A DNA stretch of 64,000 nt from Bradyrhizobium niftali (lineage in GTDB: Bacteria; Pseudomonadota; Alphaproteobacteria; Rhizobiales; Xanthobacteraceae): the NCBI RefSeq assembly GCF_004571025.1, contig NZ_SPQT01000004.1, positions 124,001-188,000 on the forward strand. Reading direction: 5' to 3'. The notes under the pieces were generated by a model, which made no database searches, was not told the DNA's origin, and saw only the letters and a program-made list of their open reading frames with translations. Positions within the stretch are counted from its first letter, which is position 1, and each line of letters starts with the position of its first letter. The position numbers and the translations under genes were made by a program. Of the stretch, positions 17,639 to 26,254 are shown in pieces.

Positions 17639-18583
17639 TCAGATCAAATACTGCTTCGTGATGATTTCGCCCAGCCTGGAATTGTCCGCGATGAATTCCT
17701 GAATGAATTCATGCACCCCGTGCTGGAAGATGTCGTTCATATTGCTGTGTTCGAGCCGGTTGCGGATGCCGCGGGCGTGGCGCTGGGCCGGGCCCTGGCG
17801 GCCGTAGGCGACGCCGATCTGGTCGAGATTGCGCACGAGGTTGCCGTAGCAGCTGGCCAGCGAGCGGGGCAGCGTGTCGTTGAGGATCAGGAGATCCGCG
17901 ATCAGCCAGGGCTTCAGCGTCTCGCGATAGACCCAGTGATAGGCGGTCAGCGCCGAGACCGAGCGCAGGATCGAAGTCCACTGGTAGAAGTCGAGCGGGC
18001 CGCCAACATGCTCTTCCTCGGGCAACAGCACGTGGTACTTCACGTCGAGAATGCGCGCGGTGTTATCGGCACGTTCCAGATGCACGCCCATCCGCGAGAA
18101 CCAGTAGGCGTCGTTGCGCAGCATGGTCCGGTAGGCCGAGCCGTCGAAGCGCAGCGAGGTCTCCTGCACGAAGCGCAGGAACTTGGCGAGATCCTCGCGC
18201 GTCGAGGTGCCCTTGTTCCAGACCTCCTGCAATTCGATCCAGGCCGAGTTGATGGTGTCCCACATCTCGCTGGTGAGCGCGGTGCGCACCGAGCGCGAGT
18301 TCAGCCGCGCCGCCTCGATGCAGTTCCTGATCGAGGACGGGTTGTTCGACGAGAACGAGAGGTATTCGACGACGTTGTGCTCGTTGGCTTCCTCGTAGGT
18401 CTGATAGAAGCTTGCGGCGACGCCGGCGGTCAGCAGCGCCGAGTCCCATTCGTTGGTCTTGCCGATATAGGCGGCGGGAAGCGCGGTGACGCGCAGTGTC
18501 GCATCGATGGTGCGCGCGAGATATTCGGCCCGTTCGACGTAGCGGGCGAGCCAGTAGAGGTTTTCGGCGGTACGCGACAGCAT
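17639..18583 (-). CDS. Alpha-E domain protein (DUF403)
   Basis: A 314-residue, almost wholly helical protein, beginning MLSRTAENLYWLARYVERAEYLARTIDATLRV, the conserved opening of the alpha-E family. The family occurs almost always beside circularly permuted ATP-grasp genes, as here with a 4-base gap to the upstream gene. It probably forms a complex or supplies a second catalytic surface. A precise activity is not established. Confidence 0.92.
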   Translation of the reverse strand: MLSRTAENLYWLARYVERAEYLARTIDATLRVTALPAAYIGKTNEWDSALLTAGVAASFYQTYEEANEHNVVEYLSFSSNNPSSIRNCIEAARLNSRSVRTALTSEMWDTINSAWIELQEVWNKGTSTREDLAKFLRFVQETSLRFDGSAYRTMLRNDAYWFSRMGVHLERADNTARILDVKYHVLLPEEEHVGGPLDFYQWTSILRSVSALTAYHWVYRETLKPWLIADLLILNDTLPRSLASCYGNLVRNLDQIGVAYGRQGPAQRHARGIRNRLEHSNMNDIFQHGVHEFIQEFIADNSRLGEIITKQYLI

Positions 18584-18587
18584 CTGA

Positions 18588-20006
18588 CTACTCGTCCAAA
18601 ATCCAGGTGTCTTTGGTGCCGCCGCCCTGGCTCGAATTCACCACCAGGGAGCCTTCCTTGAGCGCGACGCGCGTGAGCCCGCCCGGCACGATCGTGGTGC
18701 TCTTGCTGCCGGTCAGCACGAACGGCCGCAAGTCGACATGGCGCGGAGCAAGGCCGGTGGCCGTGCAAGTCGGACAGGTCGAGAGCGCCAGCGTCGGCTG
18801 CGCGATAAAGCCTTCCGGCTCGCGCTTGAGCTTCTCGCGGAAGGCTTCGATGGTCGCCTTCGTCGCGGCGGGGCCGATCAGCATGCCGTAGCCGCCGGAG
18901 CCGTGCACTTCCTTGACGACGAGCTCGCCGAGATTGTCCAGCACATAGGCGAGGTCCTTCGGTTCGCGGCAGCGCCAGGTCGGCACGTTCTTCAGGATCG
19001 GCTCCTCGCCGAGATAGAACTTCACGATGTCAGGCATGTAGGAGTAGATCGCCTTGTCGTCGGCGATCCCGGTGCCGACCGCGTTGGCGAGCGTGATGTT
19101 GCCGGCCGCATAGGCCGACATCAGCCCGGGCACGCCAAGCACGGAGTCAGGGCGGAAGGTGAGGGGATCGAGGAAATCGTCGTCGACGCGGCGATAGATC
19201 ACGTCGACGCGTTTCACGCCCTCGGTCGTCCGCATGAACACTTCGTTGTTCTTGACGATGAGGTCGCGGCCTTCGACCAGCTCGATGCCGAGCTTGTCGG
19301 CGAGGAAGGAGTGCTCGTAGTAGGCGGAGTTGTAGACGCCCGGCGTGAGCAGGGCGACCGTCGGCTCGCCCGAGGCGCTTTGCGGCGCCACCGAGCGCAG
19401 GGCCGCGAGCAGCTCGTCCGGATAGCGCTCGACCGGCGCCACGCGGTGGCGGGCGAACAGATCCGGAAACAGCCGCATCATGATCTCGCGGTTTTCCAGC
19501 ATGTAGGACACGCCTGAGGGCGTCCGCGCATTGTCCTCCAGCACGATGAAGTCCTCGGCGTCGACCCGGACGATGTCGATGCCGGCGATGTGCACGTAGA
19601 CGTCGTGCGGCACCTGCTGGCCGTTCATCTCGGGCCGGAACACCGGGTTCTGGAAGATCAGATCGTCGGGCACGACCTCGGCGCGGAGGATATCGCGGCC
19701 GTGATAGATGTCGCGCAGGAACATGTTGAGCGCGCGGACGCGCTGTTTCAGGCCCTTCTCCAGCAGCGCCCATTCCTTGCCCGACATGATCCTGGGGATC
19801 ACGTCGAACGGGATCAGGCGCTCGGTCGATTCCGAATCGCCATAGACGGCGAAGGTGATGCCGATCCGGCGGAACAGGAGCTCGGCTTCCTGGCGGCGAT
19901 ATTCGAGCGCCTCGGGAGGCGTCTCCTTGAGCCAGCGCGCCAGCTCCTGATAGGCGGGGCGAAGGTCCCCGCCGGGAATATTCATTTCATCAAACGCGAC
20001 TGCCAT
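18588..20006 (-). CDS. Circularly permuted type 2 ATP-grasp protein
   Basis: A 472-residue predicted ATP-dependent carboxylate-amine ligase. Visible motifs include FRRIGITFAVYGD, IPFDVIPRIM, VLEDNARTPSGVSYMLENR, the metal-binding region VVKEVHGSGGYGMLIGP and the C-terminal LRPFVLTG and LVVNSSQGGGTKDTWIL. It is the first gene of the Anbu-type operon. Comparative genomics predicts that this pair (with alpha-E) makes a peptide or amide product acted on by the transglutaminase-like protease. The upstream 277 bases hold its promoter, which was not identified. Confidence 0.92.
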   Translation of the reverse strand: MAVAFDEMNIPGGDLRPAYQELARWLKETPPEALEYRRQEAELLFRRIGITFAVYGDSESTERLIPFDVIPRIMSGKEWALLEKGLKQRVRALNMFLRDIYHGRDILRAEVVPDDLIFQNPVFRPEMNGQQVPHDVYVHIAGIDIVRVDAEDFIVLEDNARTPSGVSYMLENREIMMRLFPDLFARHRVAPVERYPDELLAALRSVAPQSASGEPTVALLTPGVYNSAYYEHSFLADKLGIELVEGRDLIVKNNEVFMRTTEGVKRVDVIYRRVDDDFLDPLTFRPDSVLGVPGLMSAYAAGNITLANAVGTGIADDKAIYSYMPDIVKFYLGEEPILKNVPTWRCREPKDLAYVLDNLGELVVKEVHGSGGYGMLIGPAATKATIEAFREKLKREPEGFIAQPTLALSTCPTCTATGLAPRHVDLRPFVLTGSKSTTIVPGGLTRVALKEGSLVVNSSQGGGTKDTWILDE

Positions 20007-20283
20007 AGATCCCGACTTGTCTCCGCAAGGCGTTGCGCCATTTCACAGGTCGTCAGGCCTTGGTGAAGACCGCAACGTCCTGGCCATGCGGCAAGAGTGC
20101 ATGACTTTCAGGTGGTAGCAAGGGCCGGGCCAGCGCGATAAGCATGGACTGGCAGCATTTACCGGGGATAGCAGGCAGCTTGCCTGAAAAAATGGCTGAG
20201 GACTGCTTATTTCGGCAGCAAAACCGCGTGACTTCAACGCGTTACCTCGGCAAAGTCGGCGCTACAGGTGAGGGACTTAAGGC

Positions 20284-21021
20284 ATGAGCGAGATCGTCAC
20301 GGCGGGCATTCTGGTCATTGGGGACGAAATCCTGTCCGGCCGGACCAAGGACAAGAACATCGGCTTCATCGCCGAATACCTGACCAATATCGGCATCGAC
20401 CTGAAGGAAGTCCGGGTCGTCTCCGACGACGAGGACGACATCATCGCCGCATTGGATGCACTGCGGCATCGCTACAATTACGTCTTCACCACCGGCGGCA
20501 TCGGGCCGACCCATGACGACATCACCGCCGACAGCGTCGCCAAGGCGTTCGGCGTCGGCATCGACCACCACCCCGAGGTGGTCGCCCGTTTCCGCGAACG
20601 CTGGAGCGGGCAGGACCTCAACGAGGCCCGCCTGCGCATGGCCCGCATCCCCGACGGCGCCGAGCTGATCCAGAGCGCGACCATCCTCGCGCCCGGCTTC
20701 AAGATCGGCAATGTCATCGTCATGGCGGGCGTGCCGTCGATCATGCAGGCGATGATGGACATCGTCTCGCCCAAGCTGAAATCGGGCGTGCGCATGCTCT
20801 CCGAATCGGTCCGCGCCAATGCGCGGGAAGGCGACATCGGCAGCCCCTTGCGGGCGATCGCCGCAGCCCATCCCGACACCATCATCGGCAGCTATCCCTT
20901 CATGGACGAGGACCAGAAGCCGAACACCAATCTGGTCGTGCGCTCGCGGGATGCGGACAAGCTCGCAGCAGCCATGGCTGCGGTGAAGGAAATGCTGGCA
21001 GGATTGAACATCACCCGGTAG
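20284..21021 (+). CDS. MoCF-domain molybdopterin-binding protein (CinA N-terminal type)
   Basis: A 245-residue protein with the MoaB/CinA fold: [31 protein letters not shown], and [22 protein letters not shown]. It lacks the C-terminal nicotinamide-nucleotide deamidase domain of full-length CinA, so it resembles the stand-alone MoCF enzymes, some of which hydrolyse ADP-ribose-type dinucleotides. The exact substrate is uncertain. The next gene follows after 38 bases. Confidence 0.88.
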   Translation: MSEIVTAGILVIGDEILSGRTKDKNIGFIAEYLTNIGIDLKEVRVVSDDEDDIIAALDALRHRYNYVFTTGGIGPTHDDITADSVAKAFGVGIDHHPEVVARFRERWSGQDLNEARLRMARIPDGAELIQSATILAPGFKIGNVIVMAGVPSIMQAMMDIVSPKLKSGVRMLSESVRANAREGDIGSPLRAIAAAHPDTIIGSYPFMDEDQKPNTNLVVRSRDADKLAAAMAAVKEMLAGLNITR

Positions 21022-21059
21022 CAGAAAGGCTGCCGGACGACGATTGGCAGGAGAAGACG

Positions 21060-21587
21060 ATGGGCGGTGAAGCACCGGAACTGAGCGAGCAGGAGCGGGC
21101 AGGCAAGGCCTTTCCGGTCTCGTGGGACCAGTTCCACCGGGATTGCCGGGCGCTGACCTGGCGGCTCAACGAGGTCGGTCCGTTCCACGCGGTGATCGCG
21201 ATCACCCGCGGCGGCCTGGTGCCGGCCGCGATCGTCGCGCGCGAACTCGGCGTACGCGTGATCGATACGGTCTGCATCGCCAGCTACGACCACACCAAGC
21301 AGGGCGACCTCCAGGTCCTCAAGGGCATTTCAGAAGCTGCCATGAAGCTCGGCGGCGGCACGGGCAAGGGGCTGTTGATCGTCGACGACCTCGTCGATAC
21401 CGGCAAGACCGGCAAGCTGGTGCGCGAGATGCTGCCCGACGCGCATTTCGCCACCGTCTACGCCAAGCCGAAGGGGCGTCCGCTGGTGGACACCTTCATC
21501 ACGGAGGTGTCGCAGGACACCTGGATCTTCTTCCCCTGGGACACCGCGCTGTCCTACCACCCGCCGCTCCGCGACGGGGCGGCGTGA
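21060..21587 (+). CDS. gpt: Xanthine(-guanine) phosphoribosyltransferase
   Basis: A 175-residue purine-salvage enzyme that joins xanthine or guanine to PRPP. The PRPP motif [18 protein letters not shown] is clear, with the early [17 protein letters not shown] loop and [13 protein letters not shown] at the C-terminus as in E. coli Gpt. A GGAG Shine-Dalgarno precedes the start. It probably shares a transcript with the MoCF gene upstream. Confidence 0.92.
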   Translation: MGGEAPELSEQERAGKAFPVSWDQFHRDCRALTWRLNEVGPFHAVIAITRGGLVPAAIVARELGVRVIDTVCIASYDHTKQGDLQVLKGISEAAMKLGGGTGKGLLIVDDLVDTGKTGKLVREMLPDAHFATVYAKPKGRPLVDTFITEVSQDTWIFFPWDTALSYHPPLRDGAA

Positions 21588-21595
21588 TCATCGCC

Positions 21596-21680
21596 GTCAT
21601 TGCGAGGAGCGAAGCGACGAAGCAATCCAGACTGCTTCCGAGGATGCATTTCTGGATTGCTTCGCTTCGCTCGCAATGAC
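21596..21680. repeat. Intergenic palindrome, GTCATTGCGAG family
   Basis: Arms GTCATTGCGAGGAGCGAAGC... and ...GCTTCGCTCGCAATGAC, with inner CAATCCAGA / TCTGGATTG. It fills the gap between gpt and the next plus-strand gene. Confidence 0.8.
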
Positions 21681-21694
21681 GGGCGGAGGCAGTC

Positions 21695-22312
21695 ATGCCC
21701 CTGCAAAACCGTGTCACGCCCGCCGGCGAGATCATCGCCACCCCGCACCGCGGCATGTTCACCGGCAACCGCGGCATCATCCACGATCCCGCGACGAAGA
21801 CGCTTCTGAAGAAGCGCTGGTCGTCGCCGGCCTGGATCACGTGCCTCTGCGAATTCCGCGGCTGGCGGCGGCCGGTGATGGCGCGCCGGAGCTGGACCGA
21901 GCTGTTCTTCCTCGACGAAGCCACCGCGTTTGCCGCGGGCCATCGGCCGTGTTTCTTTTGTCGCCGCGACGATGCCAGACGCTTTCGCAGTGCTTGGGAA
22001 GCGGGGAATGCTGCAAGCGACGTCAGCGCGAAGGCGATCGACACCGTGCTGCATCGCGAGCGCCTTGATCGCGGTAAGAAGCGGCTGCACGCGCTGCCGA
22101 TGCCGCTCGTAGAATTGCCCGACGGCGCGATGGTGCAGCAGGGCGAGGAGAGTTTTCTGGTGGCGCAGGGCAGGGCGCTGCTGTGGTCGCCGGCAGGCTA
22201 TACGCCTGTTAACCGCGAACTCGCCGACGCAAAGCTGCTGACTCCGCCTTCCACGCTGCGCGCGATCGTCGCCGGCTATCGGCCCGCGTTGCATCCGACA
22301 GCGCGTAGCTAG
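21695..22312 (+). CDS. Conserved protein of unknown function with a CxxC motif
   Basis: A 205-residue protein with no recognised enzyme signature. It is basic, opens with VTPAGEIIATPHRGMFTGNRG, and holds RPCFFCRRDDARRFRSAW, a single CxxC that could bind metal together with C50/C52 of CLCEF. The C-terminal half has GRALLWSPAGY. The coding frame is uninterrupted and codon use matches its neighbours. Its stop overlaps the end of the convergent small gene by 4 bases. Function unknown. Confidence 0.75.
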   Translation: MPLQNRVTPAGEIIATPHRGMFTGNRGIIHDPATKTLLKKRWSSPAWITCLCEFRGWRRPVMARRSWTELFFLDEATAFAAGHRPCFFCRRDDARRFRSAWEAGNAASDVSAKAIDTVLHRERLDRGKKRLHALPMPLVELPDGAMVQQGEESFLVAQGRALLWSPAGYTPVNRELADAKLLTPPSTLRAIVAGYRPALHPTARS

Positions 22313-22536
22313 CGCAGCGGCTTACCCTCTTCATCCACCGTCGTCCGGGCATCGCGCAGCGCCCATTCGCGGATCACCTGGCGGCAGCGGGTCAGCTCGG
22401 CATCGCTGGCGGTGTTCGCATCCTTCGACGCCCGCTCGACCATGGCCTTGCACTTGACGAGCACGGAGCGGTCCTCCGCGCGTGCCAATGCCGTGGTCGC
22501 GACGAGTGCAGCGATGACCATCGCTGAACGGCTCAC
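22309..22536 (-). CDS. Small secreted protein with two cysteines, unknown function
   Basis: 75 residues from a GTG at 22536 (70 from an ATG at 22521). The signal peptide is VIAALVATTALARA, cleaved before EDRSVLVKC. The mature part is about 55 residues with two cysteines (VKCKAMVER and LTRCRQVI), which could form a disulfide in the periplasm. It lies 5 bases after the core-MetE gene on the same strand and is probably cotranscribed with it. Confidence 0.6.
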   Translation of the reverse strand: MSRSAMVIAALVATTALARAEDRSVLVKCKAMVERASKDANTASDAELTRCRQVIREWALRDARTTVDEEGKPLR

Positions 22537-22541
22537 CGCAA

Positions 22542-23564
22542 CTACCCCAGCTTCTCGCGCGCCAGCGCGGCACCTGCGCCGAGCGCCATCAGCTTGGCTT
22601 CGGCGATCTCCCGCCGCATCGGCGCCATGCCGCAATTGGTGGTGGCGATGATGTTGCTCTTGGGCACGAACTTCGACACCGCGTCGATCACCTGCACGAC
22701 GTCCTCGGCCGTCTCCACCGTGTCGCTGGCGACGTCGATCACGCCAGCCTGCACGATCTTGTTCTTGAGCAGCGCGAGCAGGTCGAGCGGCACCTTGGAA
22801 TTGCGGCACTCGATCGCGACCTGCTGGATCGGGCTGGCGTCGATCGCGGGGAAGATCTGCTCGTATTGCCGCCACTGTGCGCCGAGCGTCTCCTTCCAGT
22901 CGGTATTGGCCTTGATGCCGTAGCCGTAACAGATGTGCACGGCGGTGGCGCAGGTCAGGCCTTGCGCGGCGCGCTCCAGCGCCTTGATGCCCCAGTCGTT
23001 GACCTCGTCCATGTAGACATTGAAGGCGGGCTCGTCGAACTGCACGAGATCGACGCCGTCGGCCTGGAGCGCCTTGGCTTCCTCGTTGAGCAGCTCGGCG
23101 AAGGCAAAGGCCATCTTGACGCGGTCGCCATAGTAGCGATCGGCAATCGTGTCGATGATGGTCATCGGGCCAGGCAGTGTGAATTTCACCTTCTTCCTGG
23201 TGTGCGTACGCGCGACGGACGCCTCAAAAGCATGGACGCGGCCCTTGAGCCGGAGCGGCGCGACCACCTGCGGCACCATCGCCTTGTAGCGGTCCTTGCG
23301 GATGCCCATCTCGACCTTGTGGGCGAAATCGATGCCCTCGATCTTCTCCAGAAAGCCGTGCACGAAATGCTGGCGGGCCTGCTCGCCCTCGGTGACGATG
23401 TCGATGCCGGCGTCCTCCTGGATCTTCAGCCAGATCAGTGTCGCGTCCCGCTTGGCGTGCAAGAGCTCGTCGCCCTGCGACTTCCATGGTGCCCAGAGCA
23501 TGTTGGGCTCGGCGAGCCATTCGGGCTTCGGCAAGGAGCCGGCGATTGTGGTTGGAAACAGCAT
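22542..23564 (-). CDS. Core-MetE-type methionine synthase-like protein
   Basis: A 340-residue protein corresponding only to the C-terminal catalytic barrel of cobalamin-independent MetE. The zinc ligands are in place: H210 and C212 (AVHICYGYG), E252 (AIECRNSK) and C311 (TTNCGMAPM). Short MetE proteins of this type are thought to transfer methyl groups from a donor other than methyltetrahydrofolate polyglutamate, methylcobalamin in some lineages. The long N-terminal domain needed for folate-driven synthesis is absent. The methyl donor here is not inferable. Confidence 0.85.
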   Translation of the reverse strand: MLFPTTIAGSLPKPEWLAEPNMLWAPWKSQGDELLHAKRDATLIWLKIQEDAGIDIVTEGEQARQHFVHGFLEKIEGIDFAHKVEMGIRKDRYKAMVPQVVAPLRLKGRVHAFEASVARTHTRKKVKFTLPGPMTIIDTIADRYYGDRVKMAFAFAELLNEEAKALQADGVDLVQFDEPAFNVYMDEVNDWGIKALERAAQGLTCATAVHICYGYGIKANTDWKETLGAQWRQYEQIFPAIDASPIQQVAIECRNSKVPLDLLALLKNKIVQAGVIDVASDTVETAEDVVQVIDAVSKFVPKSNIIATTNCGMAPMRREIAEAKLMALGAGAALAREKLG

Positions 23565-23698
23565 GGCGGCCCTCCCGGCAGGTTATGTTGCGCCTCTTCC
23601 TGCCATGTCCTAACGTCAAGGTACAGAACAACAAAAGTCGCTTTCTATTCCAGCGGCGACGACAGGGAAGGCCCAAAGGAAAGGCCAACGGAAAGGTC

Positions 23699-24400
23699 AT
23701 GATCGATCTCTATTATGCGCCGACGCCGAACGGCTGGAAAATCTCGATCATGCTGGAGGAACTCGGGCTCCCCTATCGCGTGAAGCCCGTCAACATCCGC
23801 GCCGGCGAACAGTTCAACCCCGAGTTTCTCGCGATCAGTCCGAACAACCGCATTCCCGCCATCGTCGATCACGAACCCGCCGATGGCGGTGCACCTTTCT
23901 CGGCCTTCGAGACCGGCGCGATCCTGATCTATCTGGCGGAGAAGACCGGCCGCTTCCTGTCCGGAGATTTGCGCGGCCGCTCCACCACGATCCAGTGGGT
24001 GATGTGGCAGATGGCGGGACTGGGACCGATGCTCGGCCAACACGGTCATTTCGCACTCTATGCGGCCGAGAAGATCCCTTACGCGATCGAGCGCTACCGC
24101 GACGAGGCGGCGCGACTCTATGGCGTGCTCGACCGGCAGTTGGCCAGGACCGGCGCCTATGTCGCCGGTGACTATTCCATCGCCGACATCGCCTGCTTCC
24201 CCTGGACCATGACCCACAAGGCGCAAGGCTTTACGTTAGAGGACTATCCGAACGTGAAACGCTGGTACGCGGAGGTCCGCGCCAGGCCGCAGGTGCAGGC
24301 GGGGCTTGCGATCGGCAAGTTCGTCAAAGAGCCGTTCGACGAGGAATCACGCAAGATCATGTTCGGCCAGCGTGCGAAGGAAGTGTTGGGGAAGAAGTAG
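23699..24400 (+). CDS. yfcG: YfcG-type glutathione S-transferase (disulfide-bond oxidoreductase)
   Basis: A 233-residue protein started at the ATG at 23699. It closely follows E. coli YfcG: MIDLYYAPTPNGWKI with the catalytic T9/N11 of nu-class GSTs, then ISPNNRIPAIVDHEPADGG, MAGLGPMLGQHGHF and YSIADIACFPW. YfcG-type enzymes reduce disulfides using two glutathione molecules without an active-site cysteine. It is divergent from the core-MetE gene. Confidence 0.9.
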   Translation: MIDLYYAPTPNGWKISIMLEELGLPYRVKPVNIRAGEQFNPEFLAISPNNRIPAIVDHEPADGGAPFSAFETGAILIYLAEKTGRFLSGDLRGRSTTIQWVMWQMAGLGPMLGQHGHFALYAAEKIPYAIERYRDEAARLYGVLDRQLARTGAYVAGDYSIADIACFPWTMTHKAQGFTLEDYPNVKRWYAEVRARPQVQAGLAIGKFVKEPFDEESRKIMFGQRAKEVLGKK

Positions 24401-24415
24401 GCTTTCGCCACACTC

Positions 24416-24493
24416 GTCATTGCGAGCGCAGCGAAGCAATCCAGGGTCTTTCCGCGGCGGCAGTCTGGATTGCTTCGCTGCGCTCGCAATGAC
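24416..24493. repeat. Intergenic palindrome, GTCATTGCGAGC family
   Basis: Arms GTCATTGCGAGCGCAGCGAAGC and GCTTCGCTGCGCTCGCAATGAC are complementary. It lies between two plus-strand genes. Confidence 0.8.
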
Positions 24494-24532
24494 GGGGGAG
24501 AAAGCGAAACAAACATGACAAAAGGAAACGCC

Positions 24533-25141
24533 ATGATCGAATTCTTCTTCGACTGTTCCAGCCCCTGGACCTATCTCGCCTTCCACAACATCCAGCCGTT
24601 GGCCAGGGAGCTCGGCGCGGAGATCGTCTGGCGGCCGATCCTGGTCGGCGGCATCTTCAACACGGTCAACCCCAGCGTCTATGCGCAGCGCGAGATGCCG
24701 GTGCCACTGAAGGCGCGCTACATGAAGAAGGACCTGCAGGACTGGGCGCGCTCGGCCGACCTGTCGATCAAGATGCCGCCGACGGTGTTCCCGGTGAACA
24801 GCGTCAAGGCAATGCGCGGCTGCATCTGGCTGGGTCAGGATATGGTGGCGTTCGCGACCGCCGTGTTCGAGGCCTATTGGGGCGGCGACAAGGACATCTC
24901 GCAGGACGCGGTGCTCGCTGGGATCTGCAAGACGGTTGGCATCGACGAGCAGAAGTTCTTCGCCGGAATCGCGGAGCAGGGGATCAAGGACCAGCTCAAG
25001 GCCAATACCGAAGAGGTCGTCGTGCGCGGCGGGTTCGGCTCGCCGACGATCTTCGTCGACAAGACCGACATGTATTTCGGCAATGACCGCCTGCCGCTGA
25101 TCCGCGAGGCGCTGCTGCGCCGCAAGGCGAGCGCGGCCTGA
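24533..25141 (+). CDS. DsbA-like 2-hydroxychromene-2-carboxylate isomerase family protein
   Basis: A 202-residue thioredoxin-fold protein started at 24533, where AAAAGGA lies at Shine-Dalgarno distance. The active site carries serine in place of CxxC (FDCSSPWTYLAF), as in glutathione-dependent HCCA isomerases of naphthalene-type aromatic degradation. GGFGSPTIFVDKTDMYFGNDRL is the cis-proline region. The stop overlaps the ATG of the quinone oxidoreductase (TGATG), so the two are translationally coupled. An aromatic or detoxification substrate is likely. Confidence 0.9.
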   Translation: MIEFFFDCSSPWTYLAFHNIQPLARELGAEIVWRPILVGGIFNTVNPSVYAQREMPVPLKARYMKKDLQDWARSADLSIKMPPTVFPVNSVKAMRGCIWLGQDMVAFATAVFEAYWGGDKDISQDAVLAGICKTVGIDEQKFFAGIAEQGIKDQLKANTEEVVVRGGFGSPTIFVDKTDMYFGNDRLPLIREALLRRKASAA

Positions 25142-26118
25142 TGGTGCGCGCTGTCGTCTGCCGCGAACTCGGCGCGCCCGAAACGCTGCGGCTGGAGGAG
25201 TTTCCCTCGCGTGCCCTGAAGCGGGGCGAGGTGCGCGTCGCGATCCGCGCCGCCGGGCTGAACTTTCCCGACGTGCTGATGGTGGCCGGGGAATATCAGC
25301 TCAAGCCGGAGCTGCCGTTCACGCCCGGCATGGAGGCCGCCGGCGACGTGACCGAATTGGGCGCGGAGGCGAGCGGCGTTGCGGTCGGCGACAAGGTGAT
25401 CGTGAAGATGCGCCACGGCGCTTTCACCGATGAAGCGGTCGTCCCGCCGTCGCAGCTCACGCCGATGCCGTCGACGTTCGACTATGCCGAGGCTGCGACC
25501 TATCTCGCCGGCCACGGCACCGCCTATCACGCGCTGATCGACCGCGGCCGCGTCGAGCCCGGCGAAGTGCTACTCGTGCATGGCGCGGGCGGCGGCGTCG
25601 GCCTCGCCGCCGTCGAGATCGGCAAGATGCTGGGCGCGACCGTGATCGCGACCGCTTCCAGCGACGAGAAGCTCGCCATTGCAAAGGCGCGCGGCGCCGA
25701 TCATCTCGTGCGCTACGACCGCGAGCCGTTTCGCGACGCCGTCAAGCGCATCACCGACGGCCGCGGCGCCGACGTGGTGTTCGATCCCGTTGGCGGCGAG
25801 GTGTTCGAGAATTCGATGCGCTGCATCGCCTGGGGCGCGCGGCTGCTGGTGATCGGCTTCACCGGCGGCATCGGCTCGGCCAAGACCAATCTCCTGCTGA
25901 TCAAGGGCGCGAGCGTGCTCGGCGTGCGCGCCGGAGAGGCCGTGCGGAAGAATCCCGCGCTCGGCGAGGTGCGCCTGAAGGCGCTGCTGAGATGGGCGGA
26001 GGAGGGCAAGCTGCGCCCCAACGTCTCGCACCGCCTGCCGCTTGGGGATTACGCAAAGGCAATGCGGTTGTTGATCGACCGCAAGGCGATCGGCCGCGTG
26101 GCGCTGGTGATGGAGTGA
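25141..26118 (+). CDS. NADPH:quinone oxidoreductase family (zinc-free MDR)
   Basis: A 325-residue medium-chain reductase with the GroES-like N-domain (GLNFPDVLMVAGEYQ, TPGMEAAGDV) and a Rossmann domain (VHGAGGGVGLAAVEIGKMLGATVIATASS). It lacks catalytic zinc cysteines. It reduces quinones or enones with NADPH. Its start codon overlaps the stop of the DsbA-like isomerase gene. Confidence 0.93.
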   Translation: MVRAVVCRELGAPETLRLEEFPSRALKRGEVRVAIRAAGLNFPDVLMVAGEYQLKPELPFTPGMEAAGDVTELGAEASGVAVGDKVIVKMRHGAFTDEAVVPPSQLTPMPSTFDYAEAATYLAGHGTAYHALIDRGRVEPGEVLLVHGAGGGVGLAAVEIGKMLGATVIATASSDEKLAIAKARGADHLVRYDREPFRDAVKRITDGRGADVVFDPVGGEVFENSMRCIAWGARLLVIGFTGGIGSAKTNLLLIKGASVLGVRAGEAVRKNPALGEVRLKALLRWAEEGKLRPNVSHRLPLGDYAKAMRLLIDRKAIGRVALVME

Positions 26119-26132
26119 CGGTGCCGTTGAAT

Positions 26133-26249
26133 CGTAGGATGGGTTAGCGCTGCAGAGGCGCGAAGCGCATCTGCTCGGCGTAACCCACCGCTTCTGTGTC
26201 CGCGAAAAGTAAAGAGGTGGGTTACGCCTTCGGCTAACCCACCCTACGA
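26133..26249. repeat. Intergenic palindrome, CGTAGGATGGGTTA family
   Basis: Outer arms CGTAGGATGGGTTAGC and GCTAACCCACCCTACG, with inner GGCGTAACCCACC / GGTGGGTTACGCC: a nested double hairpin of 117 bases between convergent genes. It is unique in this window but typical in build of dispersed intergenic elements. Confidence 0.8.
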
Positions 26250-26254
26250 GTGCG

